DNA of 24,551 nt. Source: Pascua guehoae. Taxonomy: Eukaryota; Basidiomycota; Tremellomycetes; Trichosporonales; Trichosporonaceae. Position 1 is the first letter of the stretch; the number at the start of each line of letters is the position of its first letter. The stretch covers positions 1,193,254-1,217,804 of the forward strand of contig BCJX01000011.1 in assembly GCA_001600415.1 (NCBI GenBank), given 5' to 3'. The translations under genes and the position numbers were made by a program. This document shows, piece after piece, positions 10,100 through 19,001 of the stretch. Below the pieces are notes generated by a model. That model made no database searches. It was not told where the DNA came from and saw only the letters and a list, made by a program, of their open reading frames with translations.

Positions 10100-10989
10100 T
10101 GACAACTGCAAATGACCTTTGTGCGATGTTCCTCGTGCATCTGGTATATGCGTGTGCTGACAGTGCAAGGGCAACGTGTATGACATTATCGTGGCTGAAC
10201 TCAATGTGGATACAAGCATGGATGTCCAAGGTGATGGCGCATGCAACCTGACCTCGGATGCGGACGGCCATTCCACAATCGCAGACACCTTCCAGACCGA
10301 TGCACCCACTGCAGCTGCAGATGCGGATGCCTGGCTTGCGGCTTTCACTCTTAATTCCACATTTGCGGTCGAGGATGACTTGTCCGCAGCTGCGGACATG
10401 ATGGCTGCAGGTGTGGACGACAATGACGCGGCCGCATATGACCCTATTGCGTGGGTTTCCGAGTTTGGTCTGGACATGAGTGCGGATCTGGTAGGTGCGG
10501 TTGCGGACACCATGGATGCGGCAGCAGATGATGGTGCTGCAGCCACAGCTGGTGAGAATACGATCACAGTCAACAGTATCTTATCTGCATCTGAGGATAT
10601 GGCGACTGCAATGCAGACTGCCATCCTTACGGAGGTGAATCGCTACTCCACATCTGCATGTGTGTGACGTGCACTCGCAGGTGGTGATATCACAGCTGTG
10701 CTTTCAGCAGTCGCGACCGAAAGTGCACTGTCTGCCTCGCAGGAGCGCCAGACATGTGCCGCATGTGCTGTATGTTTGGGTGTTCCAGTGGTTCAGATGC
10801 TGATGACCCAGAAGCAGCGCAGGTACTTTAGGTACCACCATCCTTGAAGGCGTCCGCGCATCGCCAATCTGCACCTGCTGCTCCTGGGATGGTACTGCCC
10901 ATGAGTGTTTCATCATGGCCGTGGGTGACAAGTATGCCAGGTGCATCTGGAGGAACCAGAAATGCAACTTGAAGCAGTACATGGCCTGA
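10100..10989 (+). pseudogene. Decayed Ala/Asp-rich protein gene with a Cys-rich C-terminus
   Basis: The first ATG after the TATA box is at 10100, but its frame soon diverges from the main one. The main frame is open from 10161 (first in-frame ATG 10218) to a TGA at 10665-10667. It encodes an acidic, Ala/Asp-rich protein with recurring AAADM, DAAA and AVADTM segments. Beyond the TGA the same frame continues coding-like (ITAVLSAVATESALSASQER, then TCAACAVC). A different frame, 10807-10989, then gives TTILEGVRASPICTCC and a Cys-rich tail that includes ECF and C-x6-C (CIWRNQKC). I read this as one gene broken by a stop and one or more frameshifts. Short introns could explain part of it. The family is not recognised. 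Paired C-x2-C/C-x6-C motifs suggest metal binding, but this is inference. Confidence 0.45.
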
Positions 10990-11720
10990 GAAGTTGAGTA
11001 GGACATTGAAGAAGTAGCCGAATGCAAGTGTTTCTGGCTTGGCGAGGTTTCGCCTGCATATCGATGATGTGCATGTGAGGATGGGGTGGGTGACGATGCC
11101 TTCACCCTAGGTGCAGGGCAGCTGTGCCCTGCGAAGGTGTGTGGCCCAGGTGCGGGTGTGATAGGGTGAGGTGCATTGGCAAATAATGTAGCCACGACCG
11201 TGGAACAGTCGGGTGTGGTTGCTGATAGAGGTTGTGCATGATTCTGTTGTGGGCCCGGATGTGCCCACTGATGAGTGATGTGTGGTGGCAGACACGTGAT
11301 CTGCGTCCGCAGGTTGGGCTATATGAGGGAAGGCTATCTGCAGGTGCAGATAGTGTATTGTAGCCAGCAGGTGGCCTTGGTGCGGTTGCAGATAGTGGCT
11401 GACACATTCACAGTATGTGCATGTTCAGTTACGTTATGTGTGGCTGCATGTCACAGCCCTGCGTCTGCTGATTTGCTGCCGAGGATGGGGCAAGTGCGGT
11501 CATAGGCGAGCCCCATGCGTGTGCATATGGTCTCAGAGCGGTTGCAGATGGGTGGAGTGTGGACACAGATTACATATGTGCATGGGTCAGTTACGTCCGT
11601 TTTTGGTCCATATGCATTTGTAGATGACCGTTGTGCGTCCGCAGATGGTCTGGATGCGTCTGGTGGACTGTTAACCCTGTATTGCTGTCACTTCTGCTGT
11701 TTTCAATCGCCTCTACCACC
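10990..11720. other. Non-coding stretch with degenerate word repeats
   Basis: No ORF here has protein-like composition on either strand. The DNA is built from recurring words such as GTGCGGTTGCAGAT, GTCCGCAGATGG and GTGCATATGG. The clearest case is a diverged direct duplication. Segment 11382-11434 and segment 11538-11596 both begin GCGGTTGCAGAT and end TCAGTTACGT, offset by about 156-162 bp. It may be an old decayed repeat or the upstream region of the small gene that follows. Confidence 0.45.
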
Positions 11721-12102
11721 ATGCCAAAGACCACCAAGCCCAAGAAGAGGACCATTGACCTCTCCAAGAAGAAGGACAAGGCATGTGAGCAGTGTGCTGC
11801 ACACCAGGGCAGGGTCTGCACTGGTGCCCCCAATGCCAGGTGAGACCCTTGCTTCAATGAGCACATCAACTGCAGTGACTATGTGTCACCCCTGTGAGTT
11901 ATCCCACCGCTTTTTTTTTGGCTAAGTTTGCAGCAGGAAGAAGAAGCTGCTGGGGGAGGCACAGAAGGAGCTCAAGGAGGCCCTAAACAGGCTTACCACC
12001 TACTCTGCCTCTCTCAAGCCTGAGCCTGCCATAGAAGTGCCCCTTATGGAGTGCCAGGAGGCCCTTTCCAACGCTCTCAAGAAGCTCCTGGACCTCCTCT
12101 AG
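11721..12102 (+). CDS. Small Cys-rich protein gene with one intron
   Basis: ATG at 11721 (context CTACCACC) starts a basic N-terminus (MPKTTKPKKRTIDLSKKKDK) and a C-x2-C-x7-C motif (CEQCAAHQGRVC). A donor AG/GTGAGA at 11840 and an acceptor TTTGCAG ending at 11933 define a 94-nt intron. Exon 2 continues in frame (RKKKLLGEAQKELKEAL) to TAG at 12100-12102, giving 95 residues; the C-terminal half looks like an amphipathic helix or short coiled coil. A second donor, GTGAGT at 11894, keeps the same phase and would add 18 codons, but includes a TGA at 11841-11843. That TGA sits where a fourth cysteine is expected: x-D-P-C-x6-C follows it. The family is not identified. A zinc-binding nuclear protein is plausible from the Cys pattern, but unproven. 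Confidence 0.6.
11840..11933 (+). other. Spliceosomal intron with alternative donor and tandem acceptor
   Basis: The outer donor is GTGAGA (11840). A second, stronger donor GTGAGT lies at 11894, which would make a 40-nt intron. The 3' end has a T9 tract, GCTAAG as a possible branch region, and CAGCAG (11931-11936), a NAGNAG tandem acceptor that would add or drop one codon. Both donors leave phase 2, so both join exon 2 in frame. Confidence 0.55.
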
Positions 12103-12660
12103 CTTGTAGCCCTTCATGCAGCCACTTGCAGTCCCCATTCTGAGCCATTCTGGGGGTGCCAAGTTGGGGTGAAAACTGGATAGCCTTGTGTGCTCAATTC
12201 ACATCAGGTCGGGCTGAAAACTGGGTCAGTGTTCGGACTTGGTGATATCTCCGACTCTTCCGAATGTCAGAATGATTGGGGCACAACTGCATGTTCGGCT
12301 GCAGATGGTGTACATGTGTCCAAGGGCTCGAAGTGCTCGAACTGGATTTGGATGATGTGCTGTGGGGTGCAATTGAGGGGTATGGGTGTGCAATTGTATT
12401 GCCAATGGGCTCGTTGGATACCTGCAGACATGTCCTGGTCACGCTGGGCTGCCGAAAGCTGTCTGTGTATATCAGGAGCACTGTTGCACAGTGCAAGTAG
12501 GTGTAAATTGGGATGTGTCAGATATGTGTTGTGGATAATGAGATGGGGCAAATGGGTGAAGAGGGTAATGTTGGGGGTACTTTTCGGTGGTATTTATGTC
12601 CAATATGGGTTATCTTGATGGGTGGTTTCACTCGGCCACATGGGTTGTGCAGTTTCGGCT
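12103..12660. other. Spacer left of E3, no gene recognised
   Basis: The E3 3' LTR would be expected here, just beyond its Pol stop codon, but no paired TG...CA termini or polypurine tract was recognised. A 17-bp direct repeat with two mismatches is present: GTTGGGGTGAAAACTGG at 12163-12179 and GTCGGGCTGAAAACTGG at 12208-12224. The ORFs here have no recognisable protein character. Confidence 0.45.
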
Positions 12661-15347
12661 TTACACCTTGTGGCGTGAGGCTTGGTCATTTGGCTTGGGT
12701 TTTCGAGGGTATCGCTTGTGGAATTGTTCCACAAGGTCTATGCAATTCTCCAAGTGGTGAGGCGGCTCCCAGGTATTGTCTTGTGGGTTATCATAGCCTC
12801 TCCACTTGACCAGATAACATATAGGCGGGTTGCAGTGCCTGTCACACTTGCTGTCCAGTACTTCTTCGACCTTGTATTCCTCTTGTCCTTCCACCTCAAT
12901 TGGTGGTGGTGGCGGCTGAATACGTCCAGGGATAGTGTTGGGCCAATAGGCCTCTAAGAGCTGTACGTGGAACGTATTGTGGATGTGCATGGTTTTGGGT
13001 AGGTCGAGCTGGTAGGCATGGCTTGACACTTTCTTTGCAATTCGGAATGGGCCAAGGAAGCGATGATCAAGTTTTTTGGTAGGGCGTAGAGTTTCGATGT
13101 TCTCTGTTGATAGCCATACCAGTTGATCTACTTCATATTCGGGGACTTTGCTGCAGTGCTTGTTGAAGTATTGTGCTGCAGTCTCGATGGCTGTTTGGAT
13201 CTGTTGCTTGAGAATCTGGTGTAGTTCTGCCAGTCCTGCTGCTACAGGTTCTGCAGGCGGGGAGTTTCGTTTCACCGGAGTGGGCAAGGCGGTAATCTGT
13301 GGGTGATATCCTTTGTTTGCAAAGAATGGAGAGAGTCCTGTTGTTGTGTGTGGTGCATTATTGTAGGTGAATTCCACCAGTGGGAGCCAGTCCACCCAGT
13401 CATCTTGCTGGTGGTTTGAGTATCCTCGTAGATACTGTTCGAGTGCTTGGTTGACACGTTCTGTTTGTCCATCTGATTCTGGATGGAATGCAGTGCTGAA
13501 GTTTAGGCTTATCCCAAGGCGACTTGTCAGGGCTCCCCAGAAGCGTGATGTGAACTCTGATCTGTGATCAGACACAATATCACTGGGAATGCCATGTTTG
13601 GAGAAAACATGCTGGAGGCAAAGTGTGGCCAGTTCTTCGGGTGTCATTTTTGTAGTTGTCGGAATAAATATAGCCATCTTGGTGAGTCGATCGACGATGA
13701 CAAGGATGCAGTCANAACCTGAGGAGACAGGTAGCTGCTCAATGAGGTCCATTGAAATAGAGGACCATGGATAGGGGGGACAGGGAGTTACTTCAGTTCT
13801 CCAAAAGGCGAGTGTCGACAAGGCTTGATATGTGCACATGTGTCACATATGCTGGCAAAGTCCATGACATCCCTGTGCATAGATGGCCAGTAGTAGTGAC
13901 GTCGTAGTAGTTTGTATGTCTTCTTTTGGCCAAGGTGTCTGGCTGTCGGAGCATCATGCTGTTCTTGCATGGCTGCCAGTCGCAGGTGTGGAGGAAGATA
14001 TAATGCATCCTTGAATAATAGGAGTCCCATGTCTGAGAGATGATAGTTGCACCTATTAGGAGGCCGTGGTGTAATAGTGAGCTGGGACTTGACTTCCTGA
14101 ACAAAGTTGTCCTCCTGCTGCGCAGCTAACAGGCGATCTGTAAACTGGGTTGTTGTTGAGGAAGTTTCGTTGAGTGTGGCAAATAGGTACTGCTTGGGTT
14201 GGAGCAGACATTGGTAGTTTTGTGGGTTGGCCTCTGGGTTGAGGCTGGATCCTTTCACAAGTGGGTGGTAGTCTGGCCGACAAGTAAGGGCATCTGGCTT
14301 GGTTCCCTGTAGGCCCGGACGGTATCGTATTTTGAAATCAAAGTTGCTGAGGAATTCTGACCAGCATGCCTGTCGTCGTGACAGCTGCTTGGTAGTTGTA
14401 AAGTATTCCAAGGATCGGTGGTCAGTGACCACATCGATAGTGTGATTTGCACCTTCCAAGTAATGTCGCCATTCTTTGAAGGACATGATGATGGCCAGCA
14501 TTTCTTTGTCATGTATTTCGTAGTTGAGTTCAGCAGGGGCCATCTTTCTTGAGAAGAATGCGATGGGTTGTTGTAAGCCATTGCTAAATGTTTGAGACAG
14601 AATGCCAGTGATTGCATAATCTGAGGCATCTGTTTCTAAGACAAGTTGTCTAGAAGGGTCATAGTGTCAGAGAAGTGAGGCTGATGTGAAGGCTTCCTTG
14701 ATCTCATGGAATGCCTTGTCGGCTGCACTACTCCACACATAAGGAGTGTCCTTTTTCGTTAACTGGGTCATTGGGTGGACCATAGCAGAGTAGTTCCGAA
14801 TGAAGTGATGATAGAAGTTGGCGAATCCAGGGAAGGTTTGGAGTTCGGGGAGGTTACGGGGTGCCGGCCAGTCAAGGATGGTCTTGACCTTGGTATTATC
14901 CATGGTGACCCCTTGTGGCGTAACCACAAAGCCAAGGAACTCCACTTGGTCCTTGTGGAACTTGCATTTCTCCGCTTTTGCATAAAGGCCTGCTTCACGC
15001 AGACGCTGTAAGACTTGTTTGATGTGGTCTTCATGATCCTCCAGTGTGTTGCTGAATATGAGGATATCATCAAGATAAATAATGATAAACATGTCCAGCA
15101 TATCACGGAAGGTGTGGTTCATGAGGTGTTGGAATGATGTGGGTGCATTTGTCAAGCCAAAAGGCATGACGCGGTATTCGTAGAGGCCATAGTGGGTGCG
15201 GAAGGCCATTTTCCATTCTTCACCTTCAGCAATTCGCAGCAGGTTGTAGGCTCCATGCAGGTCGATCTTGGTGAAGATTTTGGCAGAGCAGAGCCAGTCC
15301 AGAAGGTCGGGGATTAAAGGAAGAGGGTAATAGTTCTCCACTGTCAT
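12661..15347 (-). mobile_element. E3: Ty3/gypsy pol remnant
   Basis: This minus-strand block holds RT (from just before motif A), RNase H, integrase and chromodomain. Gag, protease, the RT N-terminus and both LTRs are missing. The 5' break at 15347/15348 coincides with an LTR-like terminus (TGTCATGAACC). E3 is clearly a different family from E2 and E4 by protein sequence. Confidence 0.85.
12661..15347 (-). pseudogene. pol: E3 Pol: RT-RNase H-integrase-chromodomain, broken
   Basis: RT begins at MTVENYYPLPLI, keeps FTKIDLHGAYN and the catalytic YLDD (15066-15077), and ends in TGA at 14667-14669, where Arg (CGA) fits. The frame continues through RNase H with its TDASD, IHDKE and VVTDHRSL motifs intact. 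It then runs into the integrase zinc finger, whose first His pair is altered in context (HDAPTARH) and which ends CDTC. A TAA at 13788-13790 follows. Just beyond it the frame shifts by one at a G6 run (13774-13779 on the plus strand). The rest of integrase then reads to a TAA at 12661-12663, with catalytic residues in SMDLIEQ, VSDHRSEF and GQTERVNQ and a chromodomain (LVKWRGYDN). One N lies at 13714. Domains are certain; the copy cannot make full-length Pol. Confidence 0.88.
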
Positions 15348-16319
15348 TGTCATGAACCTACTTCCCATTTCCTAATGTTGGACAAGTTGTAATACCATGG
15401 CCCACCAATCCAATAACCCAGCGATACAAGGCACAGTCCAAGGATCTGAAGACCAAGAGTTCGAAGTTCGAGGATCCAAAGAAACAAGGCACAGAGAAGA
15501 GTTCCAACTTCCTTGCAACCCGCCTTGCTCGTCGACCAAGGATCCATTGATGACTAATAGGCTGCCTCTGATTGGCTGCCCCTCGCTTAGTAAGCAGTTC
15601 TATTTATAGAACAGCTTACTCAGCAGAGCTCAGTGAGGCATTTTTGCTATTGGCTGCTGCCTGAAGGCCTTTGAGGCATTTTTGTGATTGGACGGCCATT
15701 TGCCACCCAAAATAATATATAAAGGGCCATGCCCGGCCCCCTGTAGACCCTCTCAGTTATGGATCATACGTCAAATGACTATTAGTGGATTAACGCACCA
15801 CACTAATCTTGATTAGACTTGTCGTCACTATCATATACCCCTTGCTGGCCATCATATACCCCTTGCTCCCCATCAGTACCCGACGTACCACACTTCACTT
15901 GTGAACATCATTGCCAGCTTGCCAACTATCCCAACTATTCCCTCGAAGCTACCCAACCCTTTGTGCTTGTCCTCAGTATCCCAAGTCCAACTATTGCCTG
16001 CATGCAATTGTAATCACTTGTGAACAAGCCAGAGACACGTGACCACCCCGGTCAACCCTTATACCTGACACACCCCGAGCATGACAAGTTGCCTCGGCAT
16101 TTGCCCTCCCCGACACCTCCGCGGCGCCACCTCCGTCTCCGCTCCATCCTTCCGTCCCTCCGCGTCCCCTCCATGTGCGTGTCGCAGCAACCCCCTGGCC
16201 CCGACACCTTCCTTTAGGTCATCAATCCCATGAGTCCGGCGCCATCTTGCAGGTCAAGACGGAGCCGCGGTGTTAGGTTTGTGTTCAGTTCCCAAGCCTT
16301 CACCATTCGGCTCGTGACA
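15348..16319 (+). repeat. LTR-like block interrupting E3 (candidate, 972 bp)
   Basis: It starts TGTCATGAACC exactly where E3 RT homology ends, and ends GGCTCGTGACA. The termini are inverted repeats differing only by transitions, and resemble the termini of the E2 and E4 LTRs. Inside are a TATA box (TATATAAA, 15716-15723) and three upstream ATTGG boxes at 15571, 15649 and 15687, so the promoter faces the plus strand. The flanking 5-mers (GTCAT and CATAG) do not match, and no missing E3 RT follows on the right. It may therefore be a 5' LTR of a deleted element or one end of a rearrangement. Start is more certain than end. Confidence 0.45.
15716..15723 (+). promoter_or_regulatory. TATA box in the LTR-like block
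   Basis: TATATAAA lies downstream of three inverted CCAAT boxes (ATTGG at 15571-15575, 15649-15653 and 15687-15691). This is a typical RNA polymerase II core promoter layout for a U3 region, driving toward the plus strand. Confidence 0.5.
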
Positions 16320-16451
16320 CATAGGACTACTCGGTTTCCGCTGACAGGAAAGGCTTGGGTATGGAGGACCAACCCATTAACGTGCAGGGGAGATGTGGTG
16401 AGGAAACCGAGGCGGCCTGATTCACGTGTTTACCACGTGGCAAGCCAAGGC

Positions 16452-16835
16452 GGGTAGCCTGTGTGCATAGGACGAACTCCGGTGGCCAGCCAGAGAAGCT
16501 GGTGTTGGTGACAAACTTGGGTAGACAGCCCGTGTGCATAGGATGAGCTCTGGCGGCCAGCCAGAGAAGCTGGTGTCGGTGACAAACTTGGGTAGACAGC
16601 CCGTGTGCATAGGACGAGCCCCGGCAGCCAGCCAGAGAAGCTGGCACCAGTGGCAAACCTGAGGTGTCAGCCTGTGTGTGTGGGGTGAACCTTGGCGGTC
16701 AGCTAGGAATGCTGGCGCTGGTGGCAAACCTGAGCGGTCAGCCTGTGTGCGTGAGGTGAGCCTCGGCAGTCAGTTGGAAACGCTGGCGCCAGTGGCGAAC
16801 CTGGGCTGACAGCCCATGTGGGAAAATGGGCCCAG
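16452..16835. repeat. 71-bp minisatellite, about 5.4 copies
   Basis: The anchor word GTGTGCAT, or its variants, recurs at 16461, 16532, 16603, 16674 and 16745, and in decayed form near 16816: a strict 71-bp period. Each unit carries GGCCAGCCAGAGAAGCTGG-like sequence and ends in GGTGACAAACTTG-like sequence. Copies 1-3 are most alike and copies 4-6 more diverged. As 71 is not a multiple of 3, the array does not encode a repeated peptide in one frame. Confidence 0.85.
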
Positions 16836-16906
16836 GCGGCCAGAGATAGAGGCCAGTAGACCACCGTGGGAAGGTCGGGGCAAAGACACCTCAGCAGGAA
16901 ATGGGG

Positions 16907-16927
16907 CACCACGTGTGGCACGTGGTG
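16907..16927. repeat. Perfect CACGTG-bearing hairpin
   Basis: CACCACGTG (16907-16915) and CACGTGGTG (16919-16927) are perfect inverted repeats with a TGG loop, so each arm carries a CACGTG E-box. On the other side of the minisatellite a similar pair occurs at 16423-16428 and 16434-16439. Confidence 0.7.
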
Positions 16928-17423
16928 TCGCTCATTAACTCATTTGAGACTAGAAACGAGACAACAACACCACCGAGTAACCAGATAGAGATGGACCGCA
17001 AGAGTGGCAATGCTAGGAACTGCGGCGGGCAGCCAGAGTGAGTTCCTAGGCGGGTAGAATTAGAGAGTGAGGGCAGGACGCTTCTGAATCTCCACAACAC
17101 CTTCACCCCGGTCCGTCTGACCAACATTCCGGCTGTTGAGGAACGTCTCTCTGCCCTGGCCTCCCTCCACAAGCTCCTCATCAAGAATCTTGAGGCGGCC
17201 CGCAAGCGGATGTCCCGTTTCTACAACTGCAAGGTTGCGGACGTACTGAAGACCTTCAAGGTAGGTGCCGACGTCTACCTTGACCAAAGGAACATTGCTC
17301 CCCTCCGGCCCACACTTAAGTTTGACCAGCAAATGATGGGACCATTCAAGATTAAGGCCACTACCTCCTCGCCATTGGCATTCGTCCTCGACCTGCCACT
17401 GCATCTCAGCCGCCTTAATCCCA

Positions 17424-17428
17424 TGTTC
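17424..17428. repeat. Target-site duplication, left copy
   Basis: TGTTC immediately precedes the LTR terminus TGTAA. It is identical to the five bases after the right terminus, and 5 bp is the usual gypsy duplication length. Confidence 0.9.
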
Positions 17429-18046
17429 TGTAACAACCAAGCCACGGCGCCATACAAGACGGAAGCAATTCCCGCAGGGATATCGATCAATATGGCTTCA
17501 TATCGCCCCATAGTCCATGGTCTGGGCCCACCAGGTACCCATCCCTGTTACTCAGGACTACCCACAACCACCTTGTGACTCTCTCTCGCCGACATTCTCA
17601 TAACTCCTTGGTCGACGGCGATGGTAGACAATGTCCCATGACCTCGGCCATGTCCCGAGGCCGGCGGGCTTACTCAGCACGCCGGCTCTAGCATAAGCGA
17701 CTGGTCCTTACGCCAGGTCGTCCACTGCAAGACGGATGACTAGGCGGGATGAGAAGACCATGGCGGTTGCCCCTCGGGACCGTAGAAGGAGGGATATAAG
17801 GTGGCCCTCTTGAGCATAGGAGGGCCAATGATCTAGATTCGTAGTTGAGTTGTAGAAGTCCTATTCATCTTGTCGTCGCCGACAGCAGTCGCCTTCTCCC
17901 TTATCCCTTGCGCACTCGACGCACATCCCCTCTAGACCCTCATCATCCCCTATCGCTCGATATCGCTCCATATCCCTCCTTGTCGATTCATCCTTGCCTC
18001 ACCCATCGTCTGTCTTCTACGACTAGGCCCCAGCAGGCGTCTTACA
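17429..18046 (+). repeat. Solo LTR (618 bp) inserted in E5 integrase
   Basis: It starts TGTAACAACC and ends GTCTTACA, with perfect 5-bp terminal inverted repeats (TGTAA/TTACA). It is flanked by a perfect 5-bp duplication, TGTTC, and contains a TATA box (TATAAG, 17795-17800) followed by a pyrimidine-rich stretch. Solo LTRs form by recombination between the two LTRs of a full element. The orientation follows the TATA box. Confidence 0.9.
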
Positions 18047-18051
18047 TGTTC
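18047..18051. repeat. Target-site duplication, right copy
   Basis: TGTTC immediately follows the LTR terminus TTACA and matches the left copy exactly. Confidence 0.9.
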
Positions 18052-18518
18052 CATGTTCAGCTGCTCCAACCTGTGCGTGAAGCCCTACCCGACCAGTACC
18101 AAGAGCCACCGGGTCCACTCATTATCCATGATGAAGTCGAATACTTCGTCGAAGAGATCCTGGACTCCGGCATCGACGAGGACAGCATATACAAGTACCT
18201 CATCAAGTGGACTGGTTACGGCCCTGAAGAAAACTCGTGGTCTCCTTACGAGGATATCAAAGACACCGCTGCCTTCAAGAAGTTTCTGAAGGAGCATAAG
18301 GGCAAGGGCGAGCATGTATTCCCTCCTCCCCAACTGCGATGCCGGCGTCGCCGTTGACCTTCCCTCCCCAGTTGCTGCGTGACCCAGCTCCCCTACTTCG
18401 CCTCTCTTTCACTGTCTTGTCTCCCCATCTCCGACCGAGCGACACCCATGACAACTCCAACCGTGTCGCATCTCCCAAGGTCGACTAAGACATTAGAGTC
18501 GCCGAGGATGTCTCCCTT

Positions 18519-18532
18519 TAGTGGGGGGGCAG
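18519..18532 (+). promoter_or_regulatory. Polypurine tract of E5
   Basis: A purine-rich run with seven consecutive G lies directly before the LTR start TGTAATGATCC. That is the standard position of the primer for plus-strand DNA synthesis. It follows about 160 nt of C-rich 3' untranslated sequence after the chromodomain stop. Confidence 0.75.
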
Positions 18533-19001
18533 TGTAATGATCCGCTTGTCGCCAGTCGTTCAATTTTCACCACAGTTGCCTCACATGCATGATCAGACAA
18601 CTCAACAGTGCCTCCCTCGGCCCTCGGGTGAACCCTCAGTCCGCTTTAGCCATGGCCGACCCTCTGGTTCGGTCACGTGCGCCGGCAAACACGGCCGATC
18701 TCAGTGGCCTAAGGGTCCTGCTCCGAACATGGCGCCGTCTGCAGGGTATATAGTGACAGATCCATAGGCTCTTTGTACTCTGAGCCATGTTACTGCATGT
18801 CAAGTCTCGACTTCATTGCAGAGCATGATCCCGCTGTTGCCATTGTCATAGCAAGCAGCTCGGCAGCAACCCCATCTAGTATCGCCGATATGGTTCCTCA
18901 AGAACATCACCCCAACCTCCGATCCAGTTGAGACGGAGCAGACCGAGTGAGTGATAGCTAGTGGTTCATGCTGTGCACTTGCTGGTTCCGCGCTCGTGAC
19001 A
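18533..19001 (+). repeat. E5 3' LTR (469 bp)
   Basis: It starts TGTAATGATCC right after the polypurine tract and ends CGCTCGTGACA where E4 integrase homology begins. The termini are imperfect inverted repeats. A TATA box (TATATAG) lies at 18747-18753, in plus orientation. The 5' partner was not found. The right boundary is set by both the ACA terminus and the sudden start of E4 coding at 19002. Confidence 0.75.

Larger units (their letters stand above)
16320..17052. other. Spacer with minisatellite and CACGTG palindromes, no gene
   Basis: No protein-coding gene is supported; the ORFs here are by-products of the tandem repeat. A 10-bp inverted repeat, CCCAAGCCTT (16291-16300) with AAGGCTTGGG (16350-16359), spans its left edge. 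The region holds the 71-bp minisatellite and two pairs of CACGTG sites either side of it. Recognisable E5 integrase coding starts at about 17053. Confidence 0.6.
17053..18357 (+). pseudogene. E5 integrase C-terminus and chromodomain, split by a solo LTR
   Basis: The first part, about 17053-17428, has the helical spacer typical after the integrase core (IPAVEERLSALASLHKLL), then FKVGADVYLDQRNI and the GPFKI barrel motif, and stops at LSRLNPMF. The second part, 18052-18357, resumes with HVQLLQPVREALPDQY and carries a chromodomain (VEEILDSGID, YLIKWTGYG, NSWSPYEDI), ending with an Arg-rich tail and TGA at 18355-18357. The junction falls inside the motif NPMF/HVQLL that is contiguous in gypsy integrases. 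Removing the LTR and one copy of its TSD restores the frame exactly. The catalytic core is missing, so this is a fragment. The chromodomain would direct integration to modified histones in an intact relative. Confidence 0.88.
17053..19001 (+). mobile_element. E5: 3' half of a Ty3/gypsy chromovirus with 3' LTR
   Basis: The plus-strand order is integrase C-terminus, chromodomain, 3' UTR, polypurine tract and 3' LTR. Gag, protease, RT, RNase H and the integrase core are absent. It is split by a solo LTR (17429-18046). Its 3' LTR directly abuts the truncated integrase of E4, placing its arrival after E4. Confidence 0.8.

Noticed and set aside
10704..11195. 163-codon open frame on the minus strand
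   Set aside because: Its composition is His/Pro/Ser-rich with no domain, it overlaps the Cys-rich segment on the plus strand, and it looks like a by-product of TG-rich DNA.
11841..11843. TGA as a selenocysteine codon
   Set aside because: I know of no selenocysteine machinery in basidiomycetes, no SECIS element was seen, and the TGA is part of a good splice donor.
15450..15475. GTTCGAAGTTCGAGG as a tRNA T-arm
   Set aside because: No cloverleaf partner arms or A-box were found at the right spacing.
15375..15996. Copia-type LTR starting TGTTGGAC
   Set aside because: No TCCAACA-type terminus was found (only GTCCAACT), and the gypsy-like termini at 15348 and 16319 explain the block better.
16009..16319. 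Short LTR starting TGTAATCAC and ending CTCGTGACA
   Set aside because: The flanking 5-mers do not match, and the start fits the E3 breakpoint less well than 15348.
16327..16727. Open frames on the minus strand with repeated WLAA- and MHTG-like peptides
   Set aside because: They are translations of the 71-bp minisatellite. The unit is not a multiple of three and different frames give the same peptides.
16452..16835. CRISPR-like array
   Set aside because: The repeat is continuous with no unique spacers and the context is eukaryotic.
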